From NCBI GenBank assembly GCA_036504995.1, contig DASXUG010000012.1, positions 62,001 to 126,000 on the forward strand: a stretch of 64,000 nucleotides of DNA. Direction: 5' to 3'. The number at the start of each line of letters is the position of its first letter. Position 1 is the stretch's first letter. Position numbers and translations under genes: made by a program. This DNA comes from DASXUG01 sp036504995 (GTDB lineage Bacteria > Pseudomonadota > Gammaproteobacteria > Burkholderiales > Methylophilaceae). Of this stretch, positions 23,376 to 32,404 are shown piece after piece. The notes beneath the pieces were generated by a model. It worked only from the letters and a program-made list of their open reading frames with translations. It was not told where the DNA came from and searched no databases.

Positions 23376-25249
23376 ATATTCACATTTTCTACGAGTTTTC
23401 CTGAAAGTGCTCTTTGTACGGTAACGTCCATGCGCCTAGCTGCAAACTCGGCAGTCTCTGCATTTAAATCATCCGTGGCTTTACGTAAGTCATTCACTTC
23501 ATTGGCGTCACCCAACATTAATATTTCTGCCAACGAGTAGATTTTGTCCCAAATGGCGGCCCACTCAGTTCTGGCCAATAATGCATGCCCATCTTCTGCC
23601 ATCGCAACTTCCGTGGCATCTAATAAACGTCTGGCCTCAACTTGCGCCTCTCTTAATGCGCGCATATGTTTATCGTGCTCAGCATTCGCGATGCCAGCGG
23701 TCAGCATGCCAGCGATTTCGGTGTCAGTTAGCCCGTATGATGGTTTTACGACAATATTCGACTCCACACCTGTGGTTTGCTCCCGCGCTGATACTGACAA
23801 CAAACCATCAGCATCGACCTGAAACGTTACGCGTATACGTGCCGCCCCAGCCACCATGGGTGGGATTCCACGCAGTTCAAACTTGGCGAGCGAGCGACAT
23901 TCAGATACCAACTCACGCTCACCTTGCACAATATGAAAACTCATCGCAGTTTGACCATCTTTAAAGGTAGTGAAATCTTGCGCCATGGCAGAGGGGATGG
24001 TGGAGTTACGCGGGATGATTTTTTCACTCAAGCCACCCATCGTTTCCAACCCTAAAGAAAGTGGGATAACATCTAACAATAACAACTCGCCATCACTGCG
24101 ATTCCCCACCAATGCGTTGGCCTGAATCGCCGCGCCAATCGCCACAACTTTATCTGGGTCTAAATTGGTAAGTGGCTGGCGTAAAAAGAATTCTGAAACA
24201 GCTAATTGCAGGTGCGGCATACGCGTAGCACCACCTACTAGCACCACCCCTTGCACGTCTTCCACCTGCAAATCTGCATCACGCAAGGCTCTGCGCACGG
24301 GACTAAATGTTTTAGTCAATAAATCTTGAGTCAGTTCGATAAATTTATCACGCCCTAAAATTAACTGAATCTGACTACCCCGTGATAACGTGCAACACAA
24401 CTCTGTTGCAGGCATCTCAGAAAGCCGCTCTTTAGCTAATCGCGCTTCAGTGAGTAATTTACGGGTATCTTCATGGCTTAAATTGCGTAAATCAAGCATG
24501 TTGATCAGCCAATGGTAAATAGCATAATCAAAATCATCTCCACCTAATGCAGAGTCGCCGCTAGTGGCTAACACTTCAAACACACCACGGGTGAGCCTTA
24601 GCACTGAAAAATCAAAAGTGCCCCCACCTAAATCATATACACAGTAAATACCTTCTGAGGCATTATCTAAGCCATAGGCAATTGCCGCCGCCGTTGGCTC
24701 ATTCAACAACCTTAATACTGATAATCCTGCAAGCCTTGCTGCATCCTTAGTGGCTTGGCGTTGTGCGTCATCAAAGTAAGCGGGAACCGTAATCACAGCG
24801 CCAGCTAAATCACCGCCTAGAGTTTGCTCTGCCCGTAAACGCAGTTTCTTAAGGATTTCCGCCGACACTTCCACAGGGCTTAACTCCCCCGCCACGGTAT
24901 TAAGTTTGACCATACCTGGTGCATTGACAAATTGATAAGGCAGGGTTTCAATGTCTTTAATATCATTAATCCCACGCCCCATAAAGCGCTTCACCGAAAC
25001 TATCGTATTGCTTGGGTCTTCTGTGGATTTGCTGCGCGCATCCCAACCTACATCAATGTCACCACTGGCGGCGTAATGCACTACTGATGGCAATAGACCA
25101 CGACCAGATTCATCGGGCAGAACCTCAGCCACCGTACTCTTCACAGAAGCCACTAATGAATGAGTTGTCCCCAGATCAATACCAACCGCTAAGCGATGCT
25201 GATGCGGCGCTGCACTTTGACCTGGTTCTGCAATTTGAAGTAAAGCCAT
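23372..25249 (-). CDS. hscA: HscA, Hsp70-type chaperone for IscU
   Basis: A 625-residue Hsp70 homologue. The ATPase domain has GIDLGTTHSLVASVKS, VITVPAYFDDAQRQATKDAA, YDLGGGTFDFSVL and VVLVGGATRMPHLQL. HscA binds the LPPVK loop of IscU and releases Fe-S clusters with HscB. It starts at an ATG overlapping the hscB stop (TAATG). Length is normal for HscA. Confidence 0.97.
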   Translation of the reverse strand: MALLQIAEPGQSAAPHQHRLAVGIDLGTTHSLVASVKSTVAEVLPDESGRGLLPSVVHYAASGDIDVGWDARSKSTEDPSNTIVSVKRFMGRGINDIKDIETLPYQFVNAPGMVKLNTVAGELSPVEVSAEILKKLRLRAEQTLGGDLAGAVITVPAYFDDAQRQATKDAARLAGLSVLRLLNEPTAAAIAYGLDNASEGIYCVYDLGGGTFDFSVLRLTRGVFEVLATSGDSALGGDDFDYAIYHWLINMLDLRNLSHEDTRKLLTEARLAKERLSEMPATELCCTLSRGSQIQLILGRDKFIELTQDLLTKTFSPVRRALRDADLQVEDVQGVVLVGGATRMPHLQLAVSEFFLRQPLTNLDPDKVVAIGAAIQANALVGNRSDGELLLLDVIPLSLGLETMGGLSEKIIPRNSTIPSAMAQDFTTFKDGQTAMSFHIVQGERELVSECRSLAKFELRGIPPMVAGAARIRVTFQVDADGLLSVSAREQTTGVESNIVVKPSYGLTDTEIAGMLTAGIANAEHDKHMRALREAQVEARRLLDATEVAMAEDGHALLARTEWAAIWDKIYSLAEILMLGDANEVNDLRKATDDLNAETAEFAARRMDVTVQRALSGKLVENVNI

Positions 25250-25773
25250 TAGCTCTCCAGTGCGTCTAGCGCTAAATCTATTTCAACACGTAGCTTTTCG
25301 TAAAAACGTAACTCACTCACGCGTTGTGCTGCCAAATTAAAATCTGACTGTTCATCTATCACAACAGCCAATATCTTCTCTTGCTCTGCTATTGCTTGCC
25401 GCAAGCGGCGCGATAATGAGGTCAGCTCTGACATGTTTTTACCCGCGCGGGCTTCTTCAATGGCTTCGCGCCACTCCATTTGCGCCATTAAAAATGCAGA
25501 TGAAACAGCATTACCAACTTCAGGCTTGCCTGCCAAACTCATCAGATATTGCGCACGACTACTCGGGTGTTTTAACGCGCGATAACCATCGTTTAAGTTG
25601 CTTGAAAGTTGCATCGCCATGCGTTTCTCAGCCTCGGTGCCAGCCGCATAACGATCTGGGTGCATTTCAGTCTGTAAGCGACGAAATGAGTGATCTAAAC
25701 TATTCATGTCTATCGTAAATTTTGGCGTTAAGCCAAATAATTCAAAATAATTGGTTCCCATCAAACTACTCAT
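25249..25773 (-). CDS. hscB: HscB, J-domain co-chaperone
   Basis: About 174 residues. The N-terminal J domain carries the HPD motif (TEMHPDRYAAGTEAEKR), and the C-terminal part forms the three-helix bundle that binds IscU. It stimulates HscA ATPase. GGAGCTT precedes the ATG at 25773. It is coupled to hscA. Confidence 0.94.
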   Translation of the reverse strand: MSSLMGTNYFELFGLTPKFTIDMNSLDHSFRRLQTEMHPDRYAAGTEAEKRMAMQLSSNLNDGYRALKHPSSRAQYLMSLAGKPEVGNAVSSAFLMAQMEWREAIEEARAGKNMSELTSLSRRLRQAIAEQEKILAVVIDEQSDFNLAAQRVSELRFYEKLRVEIDLALDALES

Positions 25774-25826
25774 GACAAGCTCCATTCAATAACTTATTCA
25801 GTTCGACTTGAGAGGCTGCTCAGGAA

Positions 25827-26150
25827 TTAAACGCTAAAACTTTCACCGCAACCGCAATTCGCTTTCGCGTTAGGATTGTTAAATTTAAAGCCTTCGTTTA
25901 AGCCTTCTTTCGCATAATCTAATTCGGTACCATCTAGGTATACCATGCTCGTTGGATCAACCAATACCTGAACACCATTTGCCTCAAAAATGACATCATC
26001 TGGTGCGGCCTCATCTACAAACTCCAAGGTATAAGCCATACCCGAGCAACCAGAGGTTTTCACCCCAAGCCGCAAACCAATACCCTTGCCACGACTGGCT
26101 AAAAATTTTTGCACGCGCGATGCGGCAGAATCTGTCAACGTAACAGCCAT
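25827..26150 (-). CDS. iscA: IscA, A-type Fe-S carrier
   Basis: A 107-residue IscA with the first cysteine in TSGCSGMAYTLEF and the C-terminal pair in NCGCGESF. Family role: accepts and passes Fe-S clusters. The start is the ATG at 26150 (MAVTLTDSAASRVQKFL); the longer in-frame version upstream would overlap the previous gene. Gene order iscU-erpA-iscA-hscB is slightly unusual because an ErpA-like copy is inserted between iscU and iscA. Confidence 0.95.
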   Translation of the reverse strand: MAVTLTDSAASRVQKFLASRGKGIGLRLGVKTSGCSGMAYTLEFVDEAAPDDVIFEANGVQVLVDPTSMVYLDGTELDYAKEGLNEGFKFNNPNAKANCGCGESFSV

Positions 26151-26160
26151 GAGATTCTCC

Positions 26161-26508
26161 TTACACTGAAAATGAACTACCACAACCACAAGTTGAAGTG
26201 GCTTGTGGGTTGCTAATCACAAAGCGTGCACCCTCTAAACCCTCTTGATAGTCAATGGTTGCGCCAACCATGTATTGGTAGCTCATCGCATCTACCAACA
26301 AGCTCACGCCCTCTTTTTCAATCACGGTATCGTCTTCTGCTACTTGATCATCAAAAGCGAAGCTGTATTGAAAACCAGAGCAGCCACCACCTGTCACATA
26401 CACACGTAACTTGAGGCTAGCATCACCTTCTTCAGTAATCATTTCACTCACTTTGCTAGCCGCACTAGCAGTAAAATTAATTGGCTCGATTGCAACTGTA
26501 TCGCTCAT
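26161..26508 (-). CDS. erpA: ErpA-like A-type Fe-S protein
   Basis: A 115-residue A-type carrier with TGGGCSGFQYSFAFD and STCGCGSSFSV. The FQYSFAFDD pattern and the longer N-terminus are ErpA-like rather than IscA. ErpA normally lies alone on the chromosome, so its place inside an isc operon (between iscU and iscA) is notable. It is 16 bases after iscU. Confidence 0.88.
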   Translation of the reverse strand: MSDTVAIEPINFTASAASKVSEMITEEGDASLKLRVYVTGGGCSGFQYSFAFDDQVAEDDTVIEKEGVSLLVDAMSYQYMVGATIDYQEGLEGARFVISNPQATSTCGCGSSFSV

Positions 26509-26524
26509 GTCAGTCTCCTAAAGG

Positions 26525-26944
26525 TTAAGCAGCTGTTTGACAGGCATCATAGCCTTCAGCAGCAGTGGTATTTTTGCTACGATAATCAGTAATAGCCGCG
26601 CGAATTGCATCTTCCGCCAACACCGAACAGTGAATTTTTACGGGAGGCAAAGCCAGCTCTTCTGCAATGTGAGTGTTCTTAATGTCCAATGCCTGATTTA
26701 GGGTTTTACCCTTGAGCATCTCCGTCACTAATGAAGAAGATGCAATGGCAGAACCGCAGCCATAAGTTTTAAATTTTGCATCTTCAATCACGCCATCTGC
26801 GCTCACTTTAATTTGGAGCTTCATCACATCACCACACGCGGGAGCACCCACCATACCCGTACCAATATCTTCGTCTGACTGATTAAATGAACCTACATTA
26901 CGAGGGTTCTCGTAATGGTCGAGTACTTTGTCACTATATGCCAT
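26525..26944 (-). CDS. iscU: IscU, Fe-S cluster scaffold
   Basis: A 139-residue scaffold. Cluster cysteines lie in GAPACGDVMKLQ, TYGCGSAIASSS and KIHCSVLAEDA; the LPPVK motif recognised by HscA is intact just before the third cysteine. It starts with MAYSDKVLDHYENPRNVG, as in housekeeping IscU. A tail of about ten residues (NTTAAEGYDACQTAA) is longer than in E. coli. With no nifU in the window, this is the scaffold most likely serving nitrogenase. Confidence 0.95.
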   Translation of the reverse strand: MAYSDKVLDHYENPRNVGSFNQSDEDIGTGMVGAPACGDVMKLQIKVSADGVIEDAKFKTYGCGSAIASSSLVTEMLKGKTLNQALDIKNTHIAEELALPPVKIHCSVLAEDAIRAAITDYRSKNTTAAEGYDACQTAA

Positions 26945-26961
26945 GGTGGCCTCCTATTAAG

Positions 26962-28209
26962 TTATGCTGCTGCATTTTCTGGGTCACGATGCGACTCAGT
27001 CGCATGTACCCAACTGACAGATCCAATATCAACACCTGCTTTGAACATATCCCACAATGGCGATAACTCACGTAGTTTGCCGATTTTATCTTGAATAATT
27101 TTGATAGCGTGATCGATATCGGCCTCGGTGGTATAGCGGCCGACACTGAAGCGAATAGAGGAATGTGCTAACTCATCTTCACGTCCAATCGCACGCAGCA
27201 CATAAGAAGGCTCTAAGCTGGAAGAAGTACATGCGGAGCCGCTGGAGACGGCCAAATCTTTAATCGCCATCATGAGCGACTCCCCTTCAACGTAGTTAAA
27301 ACTCACGTTGAGGTTATGTGGCACTCGTTGATCTAAATCGCCATTGAGATACACCTCCTCAATGCCAGACAGCCCAGCCCACAGACGATCTCTTAAGGCA
27401 CGAATGCGCTGATTTTCAGCTACCATTTCTGCTTTAGCGATACGGAACGCCTCGCCCATGCCCACAATTTGATGCGTTGCTAAGGTACCCGAGCGAAAGC
27501 CACGCTCATGGCCACCGCCGTGCATTTGTGCCTCTAAACGTACACGCGGCTTACGACAAACATACAGCGCACCGATGCCTTTAGGTCCATAAGTTTTGTG
27601 AGCTGAAAAGCTCATCAAGTCAACGGGCAGCGTTTGCAAGTCAATATCTACTTTTCCCGTTGCCTGTGCAGCATCCACATGGAAAATAATGCCTTTTTCG
27701 CGACAGATATTACCAATTGGAACTATATCTTGAATTACGCCGATTTCATTGTTTACCAACATTGCAGAAATCAACACTGTATCTGGACGAATGGCAGCTT
27801 CTAACTCATTAATATCTATGAGGCCATTTTCCATCGGCGCAAGATAGGTTGCACTAAACCCCAAGCGCTCCAATTCGCGCACGGTGTCCAACACTGCTTT
27901 ATGTTCGGTTTTGATGGTAATGATGTGTTTGCCGCGACTCGCGTAGAAATGGGCCGCCCCCTTAATCGCCAGATTGTTAGACTCCGTCGCGCCAGAAGTC
28001 CAAACAATTTCTTTAGGGTCGCAATTCACCAAGGCGGCGACTTGCTCACGCGCCTCTTCAACAGCTTTTTCAGCCACCCATCCAAATGAGTGTGAGCGAC
28101 TAGCAGGGTTACCAAAGTTTTCGGTCAGAAAAGGAATCATCTTCTCTGCAACACGTTCATCCACAGGAGTCGTTGCTGAGTAATCCAAATAAATGGGTAA
28201 GTTGGTCAT
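26962..28209 (-). CDS. iscS: IscS-type cysteine desulfurase
   Basis: A 415-residue desulfurase, longer than NifS. PLP lysine in SFSAHKTYGPKGIGALYV, and the mobile cysteine loop SSGSACTSSSLEPSYVLRAI. The C-terminal LRELSPLWDMFKAGVDIGSV is the IscS-specific tail that binds IscU and other partners. It transfers cysteine sulfur to IscU. It is the first gene of the isc operon, has no iscR ahead of it, and is preceded by a sigma-54 promoter and a NifA site. Confidence 0.96.
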   Translation of the reverse strand: MTNLPIYLDYSATTPVDERVAEKMIPFLTENFGNPASRSHSFGWVAEKAVEEAREQVAALVNCDPKEIVWTSGATESNNLAIKGAAHFYASRGKHIITIKTEHKAVLDTVRELERLGFSATYLAPMENGLIDINELEAAIRPDTVLISAMLVNNEIGVIQDIVPIGNICREKGIIFHVDAAQATGKVDIDLQTLPVDLMSFSAHKTYGPKGIGALYVCRKPRVRLEAQMHGGGHERGFRSGTLATHQIVGMGEAFRIAKAEMVAENQRIRALRDRLWAGLSGIEEVYLNGDLDQRVPHNLNVSFNYVEGESLMMAIKDLAVSSGSACTSSSLEPSYVLRAIGREDELAHSSIRFSVGRYTTEADIDHAIKIIQDKIGKLRELSPLWDMFKAGVDIGSVSWVHATESHRDPENAAA

Positions 28210-28247
28210 GACAGAGTTCCTGTAGAAAGACTAGTTAAGTCATTACT

Positions 28248-28263
28248 AGCAAGCCCTATGCCA
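28248..28263 (-). promoter_or_regulatory. sigma-54 promoter of the isc operon
   Basis: Minus strand TGGCAT-AGGGC-TTGCT, a good sigma-54 promoter about 40 bp upstream of iscS. Confidence 0.88.
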
Positions 28264-28331
28264 TCTTATATCTTATTGATTTTTAATGTTATTTAAAATA
28301 ATAAATCGTTTACTACATTCCTTTTTGTAAC

Positions 28332-28370
28332 GATTGTCGCATTAACTACATAATAGTTAATGCGACAATC
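28332..28370. repeat. perfect 17-bp inverted repeat upstream of iscS
   Basis: GATTGTCGCATTAACTA, a five-base loop (CATAA) and the exact inverse. It lies between cysA and iscS and contains the NifA site. There is no T-run on either side, so a simple terminator is unlikely. Confidence 0.85.
28335..28350 (-). promoter_or_regulatory. NifA site for the isc operon
   Basis: TGTAGTTAATGCGACA on the minus strand is a TGT-N10-ACA match, about 72 bp upstream of the -24 box, the same geometry as at nifB and fixA. It forms the left arm and part of the loop of the 17-bp inverted repeat. Confidence 0.82.
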
Positions 28371-28538
28371 AAGCCGCTCTAGATTGCTAGAAACTAAGCT
28401 TAACTGCATTACAGAAAGTCTATCGCGTTTAGCTATTTCTCTGATTGTAATTTATTGCCACAAAACTACGCTAGCCTCTCAAAAATTCATATGCGGCAAA
28501 TACCAGAATAGTTAATGTTATTGCAAATCAACTGTGAT

Positions 28539-29609
28539 TTATTGTGCAACTTCCTCTAAAAAAACCCTGACATTACGTGGTTGCACAAACACTTTTGAGC
28601 CCACACTAATATTGAGTTGCAAGAATTTTTCGCGGGTAAGTTCGGCCTCTACAATGTCACTTGGCTGCTCGCGCTGTAGCTCCAAACGCACTAGTGGGCC
28701 GAGTGAGTGAATGTAAGTGACACTCGCTTCAATCGCTGGCTTGCCATTGCTTTCATTGAGAATATCAATGTCATGTGGACGTACATAGGCCAGAGCGGGG
28801 CTGTCTTGCGTACTTTGATGATGCTCGACATCCAGAGTCACCGTATCAATATGTGCGCGACCTTCATGCACACGGCTGTGAAATAAATTCACATTACCTA
28901 AAAATTGGTACACAAATGGCGTTGCTGGTTTGTCATACACTTCTTGTGGGGTACCAATTTGCTCAACCTTGCCGTGGTTCATGACCACAATACGGTCTGC
29001 CACTTCTAGGGCTTCTTCTTGGTCATGCGTGACAAATACACTGGTGATATGTAACTCGTCATGCAAGCGACGCAACCAACGACGCAAATCTTTACGTACT
29101 TTGGCATCAAGCGCGCCAAATGGCTCATCCAGCAATAGCACTTTAGGTTCTACAGCTAAGGCGCGCGCCAGTGCAATACGTTGACGTTGACCACCAGATA
29201 GCTGCGGTGGGTAACGGTCTGCCAACCAATCCAACTGCACTAAGTCTAATAACTCATGCACACGTCTGTGAATTTCTGCTTCTGTAGGACGTGTTTCCTT
29301 AGGACGTACACGCAAGCCAAATGCCACATTTTCAAACACGGTCATATGACGAAACAATGCATAATGCTGAAACACAAAGCCCACATTACGTTCACGCACA
29401 TTACGCTCAGTCGTGTTCTCGCCATAAAAGAGAATACTGCCTTGATCGGGGCTTTCCAAGCCCGCAATAATACGTAGAAGCGAGGTTTTTCCGCAACCAG
29501 AGGGGCCAAGTAGGGCAACTAACTCACCACTTGGCACTTCCAAATTAATATTTTGTAGGGCAGTAAATTTGCCAAAGCTTTTGCTGATATTGTTAATTGT
29601 AATGCTCAT
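28539..29609 (-). CDS. cysA: CysA, sulfate/thiosulfate ABC ATPase
   Basis: A 356-residue ABC ATPase. Walker A GPSGCGKTSLLRII, signature QLSGGQRQRIALARALA and Walker B VLLLDEPFGALDAKVRKDL are those of CysA, and a C-terminal regulatory domain follows (YVRPHDIDIL). It powers sulfate or thiosulfate import with CysT and CysW. The gene is the last of cysT-cysW-cysA and lies eight bases after cysW. Confidence 0.96.
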   Translation of the reverse strand: MSITINNISKSFGKFTALQNINLEVPSGELVALLGPSGCGKTSLLRIIAGLESPDQGSILFYGENTTERNVRERNVGFVFQHYALFRHMTVFENVAFGLRVRPKETRPTEAEIHRRVHELLDLVQLDWLADRYPPQLSGGQRQRIALARALAVEPKVLLLDEPFGALDAKVRKDLRRWLRRLHDELHITSVFVTHDQEEALEVADRIVVMNHGKVEQIGTPQEVYDKPATPFVYQFLGNVNLFHSRVHEGRAHIDTVTLDVEHHQSTQDSPALAYVRPHDIDILNESNGKPAIEASVTYIHSLGPLVRLELQREQPSDIVEAELTREKFLQLNISVGSKVFVQPRNVRVFLEEVAQ

Positions 29610-29616
29610 GTTTTAC

Positions 29617-30513
29617 TCACTCTTCCGATATTTTTTCAATGGCGATGGCGGCGCGTTTAGCTTGCCATTCCACAAAGGTTTTGAGGGCTAGGGTAATTAA
29701 TGCCAAAAATGTGAGTAGCGAAGCTACGGCAAAAGCTGCGGCGTAGTTATACTCGTTATATAAAATTTCTACGTGCAATGGCATGGTGTTGGTAAGGCCG
29801 CGTATATGCCCAGATACCACCGACACCGCGCCAAACTCGCCCATAGCACGCGCATTGGTAAGAATAACGCCATACAACAAGCCCCACTTGACGTTAGGCA
29901 AGGTAATACGCCACAAGATTTGCCAACCCGATGCGCCTAGAACTAGCGCGGCCTCTTCCTCTTCCTTACCTTGTGCCTGCATCAACGGGATTAGCTCTCG
30001 TGCTACGAAAGGAAACGTAACGAATATGGTGGCAAGCACAATGCCAGGAATAGCAAAAATAACCTTGAAATCGTGATCGGACAACCAACTGCCGAACCAA
30101 CCTTGCAAGCCAAAAATCAACACGTAAATCAAACCTGCGATCACAGGGGACACAGCAAATGGCAAATCTATCAGCGTAATTAATACGCTTTTGCCTCTAA
30201 ACTCAAACTTGGCAATTGCCCACGCAGCCGCTACGCCAAACACTAGATTCAGTGGTACGGCGATAGCCGCGGCGATCAGCGTTAGCTTCATCGAAGACAG
30301 CGCATCTTCTTCAACAATCGCAGCCAAGTAAAGATCGAAACCTTTGCGTAAGGCTTCAGTAAACACTGCCGCGAGTGGGATAAATAAAAACAAGCTCAAA
30401 AATGCAATGGTAATACCGATCAGCAACCAGCGCACTGGCGCGGACTCTGATGTAGCGCGGTTACTTACCACCTTACTTTGGTAGTGACTAAATTGCGATG
30501 TAGTGCTAGACAT
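29617..30513 (-). CDS. cysW: CysW, sulfate ABC permease
   Basis: A 298-residue membrane protein with six predicted helices. The EAA loop EEEEAALVLGASGWQILWRI and VILTNARAMGEFGAVSVVSG are CysW signatures. The N-terminus is longer than usual (about 20 residues). It forms the heterodimeric channel with CysT. Confidence 0.95.
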   Translation of the reverse strand: MSSTTSQFSHYQSKVVSNRATSESAPVRWLLIGITIAFLSLFLFIPLAAVFTEALRKGFDLYLAAIVEEDALSSMKLTLIAAAIAVPLNLVFGVAAAWAIAKFEFRGKSVLITLIDLPFAVSPVIAGLIYVLIFGLQGWFGSWLSDHDFKVIFAIPGIVLATIFVTFPFVARELIPLMQAQGKEEEEAALVLGASGWQILWRITLPNVKWGLLYGVILTNARAMGEFGAVSVVSGHIRGLTNTMPLHVEILYNEYNYAAAFAVASLLTFLALITLALKTFVEWQAKRAAIAIEKISEE

Positions 30514-30542
30514 AAATTTTCTTCTTTTGTGTGAACCGAGGT

Positions 30543-31382
30543 TTATTTAATACTGCCATTACGTTTTGCGTTCCACCACTGCAGACCATTGATGATAAGC
30601 AATAATACGAATGAGATCACCAGCATCACCACCGCGACTGCGGTTGCCCCAGCATAATCATATTGTTCAAGCTTGGTGATAATGATCAGTGGTGTAATTT
30701 CAGAGATCATCGGCATATTGCCTGCGATAAAAATTACCGAGCCGTACTCACCAATCGCGCGCGCGAATGCCAGTGAAAAACCTGTCAACAGTGCTGGCCA
30801 AATCGCAGGCAGAATGATTTTGGTAAACGTTTGCCAACGATGTGCGCCTAAGCTGGCAGCCGCCTCTTCAGTTTCTGCTTCTAAATCCTCTAATACGGGT
30901 TGCACGGTTCGTACCACAAAGGGTAAACCAATAAAAGTGAGCGCAACCACCACGCCTAAGGGCGTAAACGCGACTTTGATATCATGTGGCGCTAATAAAC
31001 TGCCTATCCAGCCGTTAGGGGCGTATATAGCGGTAAGCGCGATCCCAGCTACTGCGGTAGGAAGTGCAAAGGGTAAATCAACCAGCGCATCTACCAGTTT
31101 TTTGCCAAAAAAGTTGTATCGCACTAATACCCAAGCAGTCAGCAAACCGAACACAGCATTAATCAGCGCCGCGATAAGTGAAGCACCAAAGGTGAGTTTA
31201 TAAGTGGCGACCACACGCGGGGCTGACACCGCATGCCAAAATTGCTCTAGCGTTAATTCAGAGGTTTTAAGAAAAACAGCTGCCAACGGAATCAAAACAA
31301 TCAGACTCAAATAAACGAGTGTATAACCCAGCGACAAATGGAAGCCTGGGAGGACGTTGTGTTGTTTTTTTAATAATGGCAT
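30543..31382 (-). CDS. cysT: CysT (CysU), sulfate ABC permease
   Basis: About 279 residues with six predicted helices; EAA loop EAETEEAAASLGAHRWQTFT and SLAFARAIGEYGSVIFIAGN are typical. It pairs with CysW. The ATG at 31382 is chosen; the longer in-frame start at 31394 is a TTG. The three-gene operon has no sbp inside it: the two nearest sbp genes are upstream beyond the EAL and DUF2325 genes. Confidence 0.95.
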   Translation of the reverse strand: MPLLKKQHNVLPGFHLSLGYTLVYLSLIVLIPLAAVFLKTSELTLEQFWHAVSAPRVVATYKLTFGASLIAALINAVFGLLTAWVLVRYNFFGKKLVDALVDLPFALPTAVAGIALTAIYAPNGWIGSLLAPHDIKVAFTPLGVVVALTFIGLPFVVRTVQPVLEDLEAETEEAAASLGAHRWQTFTKIILPAIWPALLTGFSLAFARAIGEYGSVIFIAGNMPMISEITPLIIITKLEQYDYAGATAVAVVMLVISFVLLLIINGLQWWNAKRNGSIK

Positions 31383-31492
31383 ATTAATTCGCAAAGTTGA
31401 GTTGGCGCTAATGTAGCAGAGAGCTTTATATAGTTAAAATAATAACTTTTCATATCTTTATATTTATAAGTTATATAGATAATTCTACGCAG

Positions 31493-31525
31493 TCATTATT
31501 GGTGGCAATTAGCCGCCAATAATGA
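31493..31525. repeat. hairpin between the EAL gene and cysT
   Basis: TCATTATTGGTGGC, loop AATTA and an inverse arm with one G-T mismatch (14-bp stem). It sits immediately after the EAL-protein gene; no T-run follows, so it may be a weak terminator or an mRNA stabiliser. Confidence 0.7.
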
Positions 31526-31531
31526 CCTGAC

Positions 31532-32404
31532 TTACAACACGGCTTTCAGCGGTTTTGGCTTAAACAGATTAGAAGGTTGCAATTCTTTAGCGTGCGCAGG
31601 CTTACCTAAAAAGTAGCCTTGCAACAAATTGGCACCCGATGCAATGGCAATATCAAATTGCGTTTGGGTTTCTATCCCAGTCACGATGGGTTCTGACCCG
31701 ACATCTCGTATTATCTCAATCAAGCCGTGGAGTGCTTTGTGAAGACGAGGCTGGCTTTCCGCAAGTTGTATAACGCTGGTATCCAATTTAACGTAATCTG
31801 GATGCACTTTCCATAAACGATCAATCCTTGTACGACTACCACCAAAGTGCTCAATGGCAACTTGATAGCCTCGGTCACGATAATTCTCTATGGCCTCAAA
31901 CAGTTGCCTGTCTGTGTCTACCTGACCCTCTTGTATTTCAATGACCACACGTTTTGTAGGCAGCGCATTGGTGTGCAAAATATGCTCAAACACCTGACCA
32001 TGAGCACTTACTTGCGTAAGTAATTTGGGGTGAACCTTTAAAAATAACAGGCCATTTTCTTGATAAATCTGGCGAAAATTCAGCACATGTAAAGTTCTGC
32101 TCACACGGTCAAACTGCACTAGTTTCTCCGCTTGTTCCGCATAAGTGAAAGCAAAATTGGGGCTACTCGGTAGCTCGCCGCCCAAGGAGGGGCGCAACAA
32201 AGCCTCATGTCCAAATAGCTCACCTGCTTTGCTATCGTATATAGGCTGAAATGCCGTATTTAAGCGAACGCCTAAAAATGTGCTATTAAACTCACCTGTC
32301 GATTGTTCGGCTAACTCATAGTCATCCAAATCCAACAGCAAGGCCTCTTTGAGCTCCTGTCTGAGACGTTCAAGACTAGTTAAGCTGGTATTGTTCTGTG
32401 TCAT
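31532..32404 (-). CDS. degenerate EAL-domain protein
   Basis: About 290 residues with one EAL domain filling most of the chain. The first motif is present (LFGHEALLR), as is the late LLQGYFLGKP. The metal-binding DDFG is IEHFGGSRTRIDRL, the substrate lysine is present in PDYVKLD, and the asparagine region reads LFLKVHPKLL. It is therefore likely unable to hydrolyse c-di-GMP efficiently, but might bind it or act by contact. The ATG at 32404 has GGA six bases upstream. The start lies inside the DUF2325 gene, so translation is coupled. Confidence 0.85.
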   Translation of the reverse strand: MTQNNTSLTSLERLRQELKEALLLDLDDYELAEQSTGEFNSTFLGVRLNTAFQPIYDSKAGELFGHEALLRPSLGGELPSSPNFAFTYAEQAEKLVQFDRVSRTLHVLNFRQIYQENGLLFLKVHPKLLTQVSAHGQVFEHILHTNALPTKRVVIEIQEGQVDTDRQLFEAIENYRDRGYQVAIEHFGGSRTRIDRLWKVHPDYVKLDTSVIQLAESQPRLHKALHGLIEIIRDVGSEPIVTGIETQTQFDIAIASGANLLQGYFLGKPAHAKELQPSNLFKPKPLKAVL

